From Gorsachius magnificus (Eukaryota > Chordata > Aves > Pelecaniformes > Ardeidae): a stretch of DNA of 64,000 bases. How positions within the stretch are numbered: the stretch's first letter is position 1; each line of letters starts with the position of its first letter. Position numbers and translations under genes: made by a program. The stretch lies in NCBI GenBank assembly GCA_034008185.1, contig CM067082.1, positions 157,115,895-157,179,894 on the forward strand. The letters run 5' to 3'. Below the pieces are notes generated by a model. The model had not been told where the DNA came from. It saw only the letters and a list, made by a program, of their open reading frames with translations, and searched no databases. Positions 12,183 through 22,030 of this stretch are shown one piece after another.

Positions 12183-12663
12183 TGTAATTGCTGCCTGGCC
12201 CATAGAGAAAATCTGGGGAGGGTGCCAGAGTTTGTCTTCTCCTGACAAAGGGGTGAGCCCCGGTACAGCAGTTTCCTAGGGCCCCAAATATTTAGGGGTT
12301 TTCCTTCCCTCCACCCCTGCAATTAATTCCTTTCGCAGGGATATCCCACTGAAATTAATGTTTCTGTTGTTTCAGGAAGGAACCAGCCTTTGCTGGTCAT
12401 CCCCAGAGAGCATGGTCGCCCTGGCAAGAAGGTGATGAGGGAAAAGCAACATCTTCACCATCCATAGGGTGACTTTATTGGCAGATATTCCACCAGCATT
12501 AAATTTTATAAGCTATGGAAGATCCTAATTAGCCCAATGTGATGGGATGCTCCTGCACTGCTTCCTGTTTTACCTCTGCCTGTTTATATTTTCCTGTGAG
12601 TTTTCATGGATTTAGAGACTTGACTCACGTTTTAAAGCAGGTTGTTTTTTTTTTTTGTCGTAG
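11821..12663 (+). other. JMJD4: Presumed first (5' UTR) intron of JMJD4
   Basis: Begins with the donor gtgagtat at 11821 and ends with a T-rich tract plus tag at 12661-12663, just upstream of the start-codon exon. Inferred from splice-site quality only. Confidence 0.5.
12152..12178 (+). repeat. Poly(T) homopolymer, 27 bases
   Basis: Uninterrupted T27 within the presumed JMJD4 5' intron. Confidence 0.9.
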
Positions 12664-12991
12664 CATAACAGGATAGCATCTGATCAACGTTGTCTTGGCT
12701 AAGCCAGGAAAGATTCTCCAGCCTGCATGGACAGGGCAACATTCGCCTGTTCCACTGCCTTTTTTCGTGACTACAGCAGTTCATCTCAGGGTGCATTCTG
12801 CCTCCCCGGAGGGCACGTTGACTTTATTGAAAAAGTAGAATCGTTCACTTACTCAGACTTTTTCCGGGATTATTTGATTCCCAACCATCCCTGTATTCTC
12901 TCAGCTAAATTCACTGAAGACTGGGGCAGCAGGAGAAATTGGGTTACTTGGGATGGAAAGCCTAACTTTGATCATCTGCTGCAGAAGTTTG
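12664..12991 (+). CDS. JMJD4: JMJD4 coding exon 1 (with part of the 5' UTR)
   Basis: ATG at 12727, preceded by 63 noncoding bases after a presumed acceptor at 12661-12663. Encodes residues 1-88 plus one base, including FTYSDFFRDYLIPNHPC and GSRRNWVTWDGKPNFDHLL. Donor: TTTG then gtaagt. Confidence 0.92.
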
Positions 12992-15900
12992 GTAAGTCCA
13001 TGGTATTTTTAATACCTAATTAAAACGTGTATGCTAAATGAGATAGCTCTTTTTTAATCTTAGGGATAGAACTGCTAGACAAACCCAAGCAATTCCTCAG
13101 ACTTTTTTCTAAGTTAATACTGGTCATTTTCTATACTTACTCACACTTTATGTTTTGCAGATTCCAATATCAAATTTATTCCCATAATGAAATACAATAA
13201 AAAGTGTTGTATAATTTAACCATACCAATTTATATACCTGATTACCTTTAACCAGAAAAGCAGCCTGACACTCCCCCCAGGCAAGGGGAAAGTATTCTGT
13301 AGTCACACTGAAATATCTCTCCAGGCTGTAAAATATTAGTATATTTAATAGGAATCAATACCCCACTCCTCATGTAGTTCAAGAGGAAAATTCAGGTCAC
13401 ATTAATAAACAATTTTGGTCTGAATCATGACTGCCTAGAACGATGGTGTTGGGTGTGAGAACTGGACTAGGGATTGTTGCTTTATGAGTTTGTACTATGC
13501 CTAGCAAGTTAGGGCACAGATATTCGAGGCTGCTGCAGGGGATAAGGTTTAAGGGAGTTTAGTCTCAGCATCCGTTATTCTGTCCCCATGTGGCCTCAAA
13601 GAGTTTATATTTCAGGAGAGGCTGTAGTACCTGTTGCCAACTGTGATGTCAAGGAGTACAATTCTAACCCAAAGGAGCAGCTCCCCTTCAAGGAGTATAT
13701 AAAGTACTGGAAAGAGTACATTAAAAATGACTACCGTTCATCCCGAGGATGCCTTTATCTAAAGGACTGGCACCTGAGCAGGTAAGAGAGCACCGTCAAA
13801 ACCCCTGCGTGCTGCGCACAGCAAAGAGCTGCTGCGGAGCCTTAATGCTCATCTTCTAATGCCTGAGCATTTAAATGCTGGCAGTGCTGACTGTTAGCAC
13901 CTGCCTGTCAAAATACCAGTCTTACACTGCACCGTTCTTGGGGTTCTTCATACGAGAAGATCCTTAAACAGGTCACTGTTTCCTGAAGAGGCTGACGTTC
14001 TTGAGCGCTTCCCTTTTCATTTATGACTGTATGTTATCCCATGTGGCTGTAACATTTGGCTTTTGTTTGACTGCTACAGTGCAAACCTTACTATTTTAAA
14101 ACCTTACTATTTTAAAAAGAAGGGGGACATTTCTAATTATGTTTAATTCATTGAGCATGTAAGAGTTGTAATCTTTTATTATCCATTTTCTTTCCCAGTC
14201 ATTAAAGTTCTCTTCACCCTGTTCTGGCTTTCCTTCTCCTCCAGCCTGCTGCTTGCAAGGTTGAAGCATTGTCCATTCCCCCATGTCTGTGTAGGACATT
14301 TATGTCTTTTCACTCAAATCTCTGCTTCCTTAAACATATCCTGCTCTTAATCCAACTTTCTTATCAACACCTGTTGTTTTCATTTTTGTGTGTGCCAGTG
14401 ACTTAGAGTAGAGGTTTGTCAGTCTCTGCCTCCCTGTTTGTCTGCTTTCCCAGTCACCAGTGCTGTGGCTTGCTACAAAAAGTCTGCCCATGCAGCCTAG
14501 GATGGGAAAGGGGCAGCGCATCCTGTGGGAGGAGGCCACACGTGTCAAAATCATAAAATCAAAGAATCGTTTAGGTTGGAAAAGGCCTTTAAGCTCCCCC
14601 AGCCCAAGCGTTCCCCTACTCCTGCCATCCCACCCCCAAACCCCGGCCCTCAGCACCGCCTCTGCCCGGCTGTTAAATCCCCCCAGGGCTGGGGACTCGA
14701 CCCCTGCCCTGGGCAGCCCCTTCCAGCCCCTGACAGCCCTTTGGGGAAGGAATTGTTCCCCAGGGCCAACCTCACCCTGCCCTGGCACAACTTGAGGCCG
14801 GTGCCCCTCGTCCCATCGCCCCTTCCCTGGGAGCAGAGCCCGACCCCCCCGGCTCCCCCCTCCTCTCTGCAGTTGGGGAGGGCTCCCCCAGCCCCTCTGC
14901 TCCAGGCTGAACACCCCCAGCTCCCCCAGTCGCTCCCCAGCAGCCTGGGGCTCCAGACCCCTCCCCAGCTTTGTTGCTCTCCCCTGGATTCCAAAATTTG
15001 GGCCCAAAACCCCCCTCCCCGCTCAAGCAGTGTCCGTGCGACGACGTCTTGGGGTCCCCCCCCAGCCTGGCTTCCCTCCTAACCCTCACACGCCTTACCT
15101 GTCATCCAGTTGGACAACCAGTCTTGCAGGAGTCTCACCTGAAGAGAACGGGTTTATTAGGAACTGTCTCTGCCATAATTAGGAGGAGTATCCCAAACAG
15201 TAGTTAACCTTCACAGCTTTCCTGGGAGACAGAAAAGCACTATTGTGTGCATTTTGCGTGCAACTCAGAATGTCAATGATACAAAGGAGGCGTCAGCAAG
15301 GTATTAATGGCCTGCTAGAGACCTGATGGGTCTCTGTATCTCGGTTTTGGGAACTGAAGTAGGAGCAATGCTGCATTTTTCTGAAACCAATTTCCAACCC
15401 ATTATCTTTTTAAGAGCTTTCCCTGAGCACGATGTTTATACAACCCCTGTGTATTTCTCATCGGACTGGCTGAATGAATACTGGGATGCTATAGCTGTGG
15501 ATGATTACCGGTTTGTCTACATGGGACCTAAAGGTTCATGGTAAGGCAGCGTGGTTTCTGTCATTCTTACATACTCATTTTTAAGATTTGGTATTACAGG
15601 GGATTATCATGTTGTACTTCAGGATAGCATCATGCTGCAGAGGCAGCACACGGCCGTGCGGTCTAGTGTTGTACCTGAACCCATCCAGCCGTTGTTTCTC
15701 AAGCAGCTCATTTGCTTCTGGATGCGAGCTGTCCTTACGCAATCAGCTAAAGTGCTTTTGTGCTTCAAAAAACCCTGAACTGTGCATGCAAAATCTGCAA
15801 AAGTTGTCAGCTAGCTTATATAAGGTTTTAGAGCAGAAAATCCCTGGGGATCATCAGCCACTTGTGATTTGCAGAGTCGACAGGAGCCTTGGAGGGGCGC

Positions 15901-18540
15901 TGATGAGTTGGTCAAATATTTTGCTGGTCCAGCATTGGGGATGAAATTGCATTTACAGTATTCCCATCACTTCACATCACAGAATCTCCTGCCACTGAGG
16001 TATTTGTGGGACAGATTCAAAACTAACTGATGGAGAAGCACAGAGGCTATAAACCACTGCAGTGCTATGTAGATATAGTGGCCTTTTAATGCTTAAAGCA
16101 GTTGAAATAAAACGAAGAGGATGATGCTTTGGGATCAGGTTTGCATAGTAAAGGTTGATTTCTGCGTGGATGATTCTCAGAGACTTTAATTCATCTTACG
16201 GCTTTTAGGCGTTGTCTTTACTTAAACCTCCGATTTGCCCCACAGGACTCCATTCCATGCTGATGTCTTCCGTTCCTATAGCTGGTCAGCCAATATATGC
16301 GGGAGAAAGAAATGGCTGTTGTACCCCGCGGGACAGGAGGAGTACCTGAAAGACCGCCACGGCAACTTGCCCTTCGACGTGACTGCACCTAGTCTTCAGG
16401 ACAGGAGTGTTTACCCTCGCTACAACCAAAGCCAACCCCCTGTTGAAATTGTTCAGGAAGCAGGGGAGATAGTCTTCGTCCCCAGCGGATGGCATCATCA
16501 AGTTTACAATCTGGTAAGGTAACTGATACCAACCTTTTCATAACAGAGGGAGAGAACCAGGCAGCAGGCTTGACTCGGATCAAACTTTTATTGCCACAGC
16601 ATGTTGTGGATGCCGAAAGTCTAACTGGGCTGCAAAAAAGTTTTTAGAGAGATTCATGGAGGAAAGGCCTATCAGGGGCCGCTCAAAATGGTGGCTAAAA
16701 GCAAGCCTGAACTCATAAGCTCCTTGGGTCATTGACCACTAGAAGCTGGAAGAATGTACAATTGAAGGAGCTGTCTGAACCCCCTTTCCTTATGTTTTTC
16801 CTCATTAGATGCTACTAGTCACTGAGAAACAAGATGCTAGGTGGGATGGACTTATGGTGAGGCTGTTAATCCTGGGTTTTAACTGTAAATTGTAATTTAA
16901 TTATAGAAAATGGTAACACATTGGTCTTTGTGATTACAAACCAAAATTAACAACTGTGTTTCTTTCTCCCCACCACCTTCTCCCACCTTTGTGCCCTTAA
17001 AAGGTATGCTCAGACAGAGGAACTAGAGTCATTTGCCAGTTTAGAGAGTGAAACAAGATTTGATTGTCTCTAGAAAGAGACAGCCTTTCAGCACAGTGGT
17101 GGTATTGGTGCCAAACAAGCATTTCCCTTGCTGAGGAATAAGATTTTACATTTTGTGGCATCAGTGGTGGTACAGCTGTTTTCTCGCGCTTTCCTGTGTA
17201 GCCTATTGAAACCTTTTAAATTATTCCCTCAGGAGGATACCATTTCCATTAACCACAACTGGGTGAATGGCTGCAATGTGGCTATAATGTGGTGCTTCCT
17301 GCAGGATGAATTAGCAGCTGTCCAGCGGGAAATCAATGAATGGAAGGACCCTATGGATGATTGGCACCTACAATGCCAGGTATAACAACATGATGCGGGC
17401 TGCCTGTCTCTCTGTTAGAGGATCATGTATTTCCAGGGTGCGTCGCACCACCTTATGAATTCTAGGACACATTAAGTCCTTAACCTCACAACTGGAATTA
17501 GTACATGCTTTATACAGAAGTAGGAACTGGTGACAGCTTCATTTTGCAGGAAATCAAATATTACTTTAGTAAGACAGGGAAAAGCTTGTGCTGGTGCATA
17601 TTTGCTATGCCAAGGAGGTTAGGATGTTGTCTGAAAAACCAATGCTTCAACTGCGCTTCTTCAACTATCAAGGTTAGCGTTAGCATCGAGATCAATCCTT
17701 TATGTAGTATTTATGTTCCCCTTTATAAGTGCTTTTTCATGTAAACAGAATTACTGGTAAGACAGACCCCACACAGAAGAACTGGTTTGAAGACCATTCA
17801 GGATGAAACCACGAATCTAAACCAGCAAAATTAAGGTGAAGGTGGCAGCAGGTTTCTGTGTCTGCAGATGGATGCTCTCAGAACTATACTGAGCAGTGTC
17901 ATATCTTGTATGCTTCCAAAATCTTAAGCATGAAACAAATGTACAGTTTATTTCTGGAGGCTGTTACTGCTGCTAGGTTGATATCCTTCAAAAATAATTT
18001 CAAAAAACACAGCCATGTAGGACTTAGCAGAAACAGACTGTGACTTTTGGGGCTACTGTTTCAAGTAAGATAAAGAACTCTAGTGCCAGCAGGGAATTAA
18101 AAAAAATATGATTAAACCTGGTTGCTTGTGATTCCAGAAAGTTACTAGCTTGATAAAATATGATTTTGTAATTTTTACTGTAAATAAAATACAGTTGTTT
18201 ACATTTCAATCCTGGTTTATTCCCCTAGTTGATCATGAAGTCTTGCACAGGTATAGACTACAAGGAGTTCTACAACTTCCTCAAAGTTATTGCAGAAAAC
18301 AGGATTTCTGTCTTGGAAAATGGCCTTGATGACGAAGCTTCGGCAAAGAACACTCCAAAAGCTGCCATTTCCACCTTGGGCATGCTCCATGCAGTGTTTG
18401 ATTTAAAGAGGACTGTGAAGGTGTTAACATCACTGAGTGCTAATGAAGATTTCAAGAAACTAGACCTGACATCACTTTCTCCACCTCCGGAGGCATTGCT
18501 CCACCACTTGAAAGCAGCAATAGATACAGCACTACTCTAA
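12727..18540 (+). CDS. JMJD4: JMJD4, JmjC-domain lysyl hydroxylase, complete
   Basis: JMJD4 is an Fe(II)/2-oxoglutarate oxygenase reported to hydroxylate a lysine of release factor eRF1 (ETF1) and so aid translation termination. The coding exons are 12727-12991, 13616-13781, 15415-15540, 16246-16513, 17233-17379 and 18229-18540. All have GT-AG borders and matching phases, and join to 1,284 nt (427 residues). Conserved blocks match human JMJD4: VPVANCDVKEYNSNPKE, GCLYLKDWHLSR, PVYFSSDWLNEYWDA and INHNWVNG. Inferred iron ligands are His190 and Asp192 (FHAD) and His270 (GWHH); Lys207 (GRKKW) fits the 2-oxoglutarate site. No signal peptide or membrane segment is seen. The start ATG has G at +4 and no competing upstream in-frame Met. 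The gene appears intact. Confidence 0.97.
12992..13615 (+). other. JMJD4: JMJD4 coding intron 1
   Basis: 624 bases of AT-rich unique sequence bounded by gtaagt and ttcag. Nothing else was recognised. Confidence 0.85.
13616..13781 (+). CDS. JMJD4: JMJD4 coding exon 2
   Basis: Enters in phase 1 (G plus GA gives Gly) and ends in phase 2 (AGC AG then gtaaga). Encodes residues 89-144, including VPVANCDVKEYNSNPKE and the YLKDWHLS block that precedes the JmjC core. Confidence 0.95.
13782..15414 (+). other. JMJD4: JMJD4 coding intron 2, hosting a CR1
   Basis: 1.6-kb intron. About 560 bases in the middle are a CR1 LINE copy; the rest is unique AT-rich sequence. Confidence 0.85.
14549..15105 (-). mobile_element. 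CR1 LINE 3' fragment in JMJD4 intron
   Basis: Minus-oriented CR1 with the 3' edge at about 14549 (AATCATAAAATCAAAGAATC, the complement of the octamer tail), the AACCTAAACGATTC junction and a long young-looking body. Open frames over it on both strands (for example 14525-15082 plus) are repeat sequence, not host genes. Confidence 0.95.
15415..15540 (+). CDS. JMJD4: JMJD4 coding exon 3
   Basis: Acceptor tttttaag; phase 2 in and out. Encodes RAFPEHDVYTTPVYFSSDW, then LNEYWDA and VDDYRFVYMGPKGS, matching human PVYFSSDWLNEFWDA. The donor is TCATG then gtaagg. Confidence 0.95.
15541..16245 (+). other. JMJD4: JMJD4 coding intron 3
   Basis: 705 bases. No repeat or exon was recognised; open frames in the first 400 bases have no similarity I know. 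Confidence 0.8.
16246..16513 (+). CDS. JMJD4: JMJD4 coding exon 4: catalytic JmjC core
   Basis: Carries the whole active site: FHADVF (His190, Asp192), GRKKWLLYP (Lys207), then EIVFVPSGWHHQVYNL with His270. The spacing fits the HxD...H triad of JmjC hydroxylases such as JMJD6. Ends in phase 0 before gtaagg. Confidence 0.96.
16514..17232 (+). other. JMJD4: JMJD4 coding intron 4
   Basis: 719 bases between gtaagg and ttccctcag. The first part holds the old LINE remnant; the rest is unique. Confidence 0.85.
16585..16770 (+). mobile_element. Old CR1/L3-like LINE remnant
   Basis: Contains ATTGCCACAGCATGTTGTGG, then AGAGATTCATGGAGGAAAGGCCTATCA, a layout typical of ancient amniote CR1/L3 3' ends. 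Heavily diverged. Lies in JMJD4 coding intron 4 (16514-17232). Confidence 0.5.
17233..17379 (+). CDS. JMJD4: JMJD4 coding exon 5
   Basis: 49 codons, phase 0 both ends: EDTISINHNWVNGCNVAIMW and the helix LAAVQREINEWKDPMDDWHL. INHNWVNG matches human JMJD4 directly after the distal His. Donor: CAG then gtataa. Confidence 0.96.
17380..18228 (+). other. JMJD4: JMJD4 coding intron 5
   Basis: 849 bases of AT-rich sequence between gtataa and tcccctag. Nothing recognised. Confidence 0.85.
18229..18540 (+). CDS. JMJD4: JMJD4 coding exon 6 with stop
   Basis: Encodes the C-terminal helical part: LIMKSCTGIDYKEFYNFLKV, then IAENRISVLE, ending AAIDTALL and TAA at 18538-18540. Matches human IMRSCSGINFEEFYHFLKVIAE. 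The final 60 residues are more variable. Confidence 0.96.
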   Translation: MIMKSCTGIDYKEFYNFLKVIAENRISVLENGLDDEASAKNTPKAAISTLGMLHAVFDLKRTVKVLTSLSANEDFKKLDLTSLSPPPEALLHHLKAAIDTALL

Positions 18541-19024
18541 CTTCCTATTTATTCAGTTCTTTGTAAAATGAACCTTTTGCAAAATGGGTGTTTGTAGAAG
18601 ACTGACTCCTCCCTGTTTAATAGCTGTTGCAGTTGAAGTACAAAGAGCCTTAATATAGAGTGGGGAGAGAGTACATTCATAAGACGACTGAATACCTTTT
18701 GACAGTGTTTCAGTGTCTGGAGTAATTGGACAGCAAAAAAAAAAAAACCTCAGGTAAAGGAAAAACCCAAATCACATTAGTATTATATTATGCTGGTGAG
18801 TATGTATTCAGCAGAGGGGAACAGAAATTTGCTGTGGATCAAGCTTTGGTCTGGCAGGGCCAAACACTGAGATTGCAGTGGTCTGCACCGTGTTCCCTCT
18901 GTTTCTGAGAGCACTGTATACAGACAACAAACCAGCACTGCAGGCTCCAGCAGTGAAGCTCTGCTTTGTCTGGTCACACCTAAACTGCTTTAAGCCCTTT
19001 CCTGCTTCCAGGTGCAGCTCAGCC

Positions 19025-19030
<6 letters not shown>

Positions 19031-19066
<36 letters not shown>
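19031..19066 (+). repeat. Poly(T) homopolymer, 36 bases
   Basis: T36 followed by CCAG, so it resembles an extreme polypyrimidine tract with an AG. Likely a microsatellite or the fossil tail of an insertion in minus orientation. Confidence 0.95.
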
Positions 19067-19238
19067 CCAGATATTAGAGGACACTAGTTAGTTACCTTCC
19101 CTTGAAGCCTGAGCTGGCTCAACAGCAGTAGCCTGGATGTGGAAGAGCTGACTGTACTATTTTCCTGTACAGTGACATCTCTCTAAAGCTGAAAGTCTCG
19201 GGTAGCATCAGCTTTCATACTGCTCCAGGGTCCGCAGG

Positions 19239-19244
19239 ATTAAA
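19239..19244 (+). promoter_or_regulatory. JMJD4: Possible JMJD4 poly(A) signal (ATTAAA)
   Basis: First ATTAAA after the stop codon; no AATAAA occurs between the stop and here. Speculative, since other variants could be used. Confidence 0.25.
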
Positions 19245-20692
19245 TTGAACATATCAGGAAGCTGGAGTCCTGATAGCAAATCTGCCACTAACAATTTAAG
19301 CAGACGATCCCCCCAAATTCGAAAGGAGGAACCTGAATGTACTCTTACATTTCTACACGCTATTTCAAGGCACGGTATTTTATCAAGCAGAGATCTGATT
19401 AATCAGGGAAGCTAGCAAGTAACCTCTTATTATCTCCTAAAAAAAGCCATGCTGTTAACACACCAAATAGCACTACTGCATGGTTACACAGCACAATTTG
19501 CAACCTGAAAGCTACCCCTGGGCTAAAAGAGCATTTCCAGTGAAGCATTCCTCTTACGTTCACTGGTTGGTGAGAAAACCTAGAAGCACAAGTGGCTGCA
19601 CACTGTTAGTTGCCCCTTTAGGGCTTGCTTGAATTATATCTCAAGAATTTCCAGCTGACCTGTAAAAGCAACTAATAACCATATGTTTAGAAAGTACAAT
19701 AGTAGAAATCTTCAATAGGCTGAAAAATCCCATTGTTTTCTAGGTAATCCCGTGGAGTTTGTACATGCATGCATTTTGCATGTCCTATTTTCTAGTAGAA
19801 GTTCTGCATTTTGAGTAGGAAGCAGTACCTGAAATTAAAATCCATACCCAGAGCATGAAAGAATGCAGTATGGAGAAAACAGACTTTTTTTTTTTTTTTT
19901 TTCTTAACAGCTGTGACTACATCTCAGTGATTCAACCTTCTGGCAGGGTGTTTCTTTGGACTGGAAAACTGCCAGTTTTAAGCAACTCTGAAATTAAAAG
20001 TTCGCAGCTGTTACTTATGGCTGTTTACATCCTCCAAGACAGGCAGCTGGAGCTTTCTTCCTTAGATGAATAAGGTGAGATTTCATAGAGGTGAGGAACA
20101 ATGGTTCAAAGCTGACAATTCGCGTCCTGGTAGGAAAGCATGGGTTTGTATGCCTCGGTTTCCCTGCATGCTGTGCAAGTGGTCTTGGCACCACCCACTT
20201 TAAACGCTGCAATTTGATAAAGGGTTTGCTTAGATGAACAGTACTTCTCGTTTCATGTCCCATGAAGCTGGGGCTGCTTGGCTTTGCTGTGTGAAAACAG
20301 CAAAAATACAAGTCTAGCTTTTACACTCTGAAGATGTCCACCAGCCATCCTTCGTAAGGCCTGCTAAGGCTTAGTGTGGTCAGTGTGAGACAAAGGGGTA
20401 AAAAAAAAGAGTAGTTTAATTGGAAGAGATGATCTTAAAGTTTAAGCCATGTTCTCCTTATGATTCGGCAGGGAACAGAAGCACAAAAATTAGTTTTATT
20501 GTTTCAGTCTCTCTTACATTAGGAAACTAATTTGGAGTTCAACTTCTCCATTCCTATGAATGAGCAAGGCAGTAAGGGAAGCACATATTTTATGAAGTTA
20601 AAGAGGAAAAAAGTTCTCAAATGCCTGAAAACAGCAACAGGATTGGAGTAAGAAGTGTGCAAGTCTGGAATCTCTCTTAAAAATTAAACAGC

Positions 20693-20698
20693 TTTATT
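20693..20698 (-). promoter_or_regulatory. ALS2CL: Probable ALS2CL poly(A) signal (AATAAA)
   Basis: AATAAA on the minus strand about 1.26 kb after the ALS2CL stop codon, followed downstream by a T/G-rich stretch (TGTTGCTGTTTTC). Best candidate for the mRNA 3' end. Confidence 0.5.
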
Positions 20699-20874
20699 TA
20701 AATACAAAGTTACTGTAAAACATACGTTAGGATACTCTCATACCAATATATTAACTATTGTAATCAGTGTACTATTTATTAAAGCATAATACTTGTCATA
20801 AACAGGAAGAAACAGCCTGTAGAGTTGTGTATTGTTTTCCTGAAGTCATAACCCTGGACAATTTAGAGTCAAAC

Positions 20875-20912
<38 letters not shown>

Positions 20913-21958
20913 TTAAAATCTAGTTCAAAAGAGCTTTTGCTCTAAATACCCAACTCAGACATTACTAACTTTGTCTGATAGGAATGGGAGAACCAAATAA
21001 CCATTTGCCTTTTATAAAGGCAGCATAAAACCCAGCCCGCTTCTAATCTGCTTCGTACCCCACTGGCATCAGTGGGTGATCTGTCAGTATGAAGCTGTGC
21101 ACCTAGGAAAACCAGTGTTTCTGCAGCCCTGTTAGTGTAGAAAGCCAGGTGGTTTTGTGTTTTGTCTTACCAGGATTTGAGATTTCCCACCCCAGGACAA
21201 CGCACGTCCTGTCTATTAGGCACACACGACCCCTGCAGAACTAGAAAGCAGCACTAGCACGTTCAAGGTGCAAGCGTGGTATCCCTGAGATTTAACAGGA
21301 GTCTGCAGATTATAAATATACACTTGTAGGTATCCTAAAACAAGGAAGTTAAGTCAATAGCAGCTTTACAATGCAATAGAGAGGTACTGAGTGTGGCACA
21401 GGTAGGAAAAGGAATGGAAAACCCTTCTTCTTAGGGATATAGGAAAAGCCACCTCCCTCCAGGAACAGGTTGTTTAGGAGCATGGAGATGGCCTCTCGTC
21501 CATGCCACATTTCTGCCAACCAGAAATAGTCCCACCAAAACAGTTCTCGTGGTTTCATTCGACTGCTTTCTATAAAGTAACCTCCCTTCATGTCAGTTCA
21601 CCCGTGCAAAACAAACACAGTGTCTGAGAGAACAGTTCAACGAGGTTTCACGGGAAATTGCTATTTGCAGGAAAAGTGAGATAAAACTACAGGGCAAAAG
21701 AAACCTTGGCCCCTTTCCGCAAAGAGATTCCCAAACACAAGCTGAGGTTGCATATCGAGGGCTCATAGCCCACAGCAGCCGTGCTTTATGATCATAGCTA
21801 GTCCAAGAGAAAACCCAGCAAGAACTCCTCATCTGATAAATAACCATTCTTCCCTTTTTAAAGGCAGCCAGAACAGCAGTGGCTTGATTGCTTCTTCATC
21901 CAACGGTGTTTGGTTAAGAAAGCGCGGCAGGGAGGAGGCTCCCTTTGGGTCCTCAGGC
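20699..21958 (-). other. ALS2CL: Presumed ALS2CL 3' UTR
   Basis: Noncoding sequence between the ALS2CL stop and the AATAAA. On the mRNA it carries a U33 tract (A33 at 20878-20910 on the plus strand). Open frames within it have no recognised homology. Confidence 0.5.
20878..20910 (+). repeat. Poly(A) homopolymer, 33 bases
   Basis: Uninterrupted A33 on the plus strand, reading as U33 in the ALS2CL transcript. Confidence 0.95.
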
Positions 21959-22030
21959 TCAGGAGCTGTGCGTCCCGTGGCAGTTCTCTCTTTGGTGGAG
22001 TCTCATCCTCTGTATGTGTTCATAGCATGA
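21959..22030 (-). CDS. ALS2CL: ALS2CL coding exon 25 with stop
   Basis: [20 protein letters not shown], then HSS and TGA at 21961-21959. SCYEHIQ and MRLH match the human C-terminus (SCYEHIQKEDMRLH); the last dozen residues diverge. Acceptor tctcccag. Confidence 0.95.
   Translation of the reverse strand, partial: SCYEHIQRMRLHQRENCHGTHSS

Larger units (their letters stand above)
18541..20692. other. JMJD4 3' UTR and convergent intergenic interval
   Basis: No coding exon. The first several hundred bases are presumably JMJD4 3' UTR. The interval includes an A12 tract at about 18735, T36 at 19031-19066 and an interrupted T run at about 19885. ALS2CL ends from the other side. Confidence 0.75.

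Noticed and set aside
12992..13023. Read-through of JMJD4 exon 1 to a stop at 13023
   Set aside because: Follows a consensus donor, and exon 2 continues the human-like sequence in phase.
14525..15082. 185-codon plus frame and 225-codon minus frame in JMJD4 intron 2
   Set aside because: Both lie over a CR1 copy; the minus frame is degraded CR1 sequence and the plus frame its shadow.
19886..19902. Poly(T) followed by an AG near 19.9 kb as a splice acceptor
   Set aside because: The downstream open frame is short, unrecognised and lies in the convergent 3' interval. Homopolymer runs commonly mimic acceptors.
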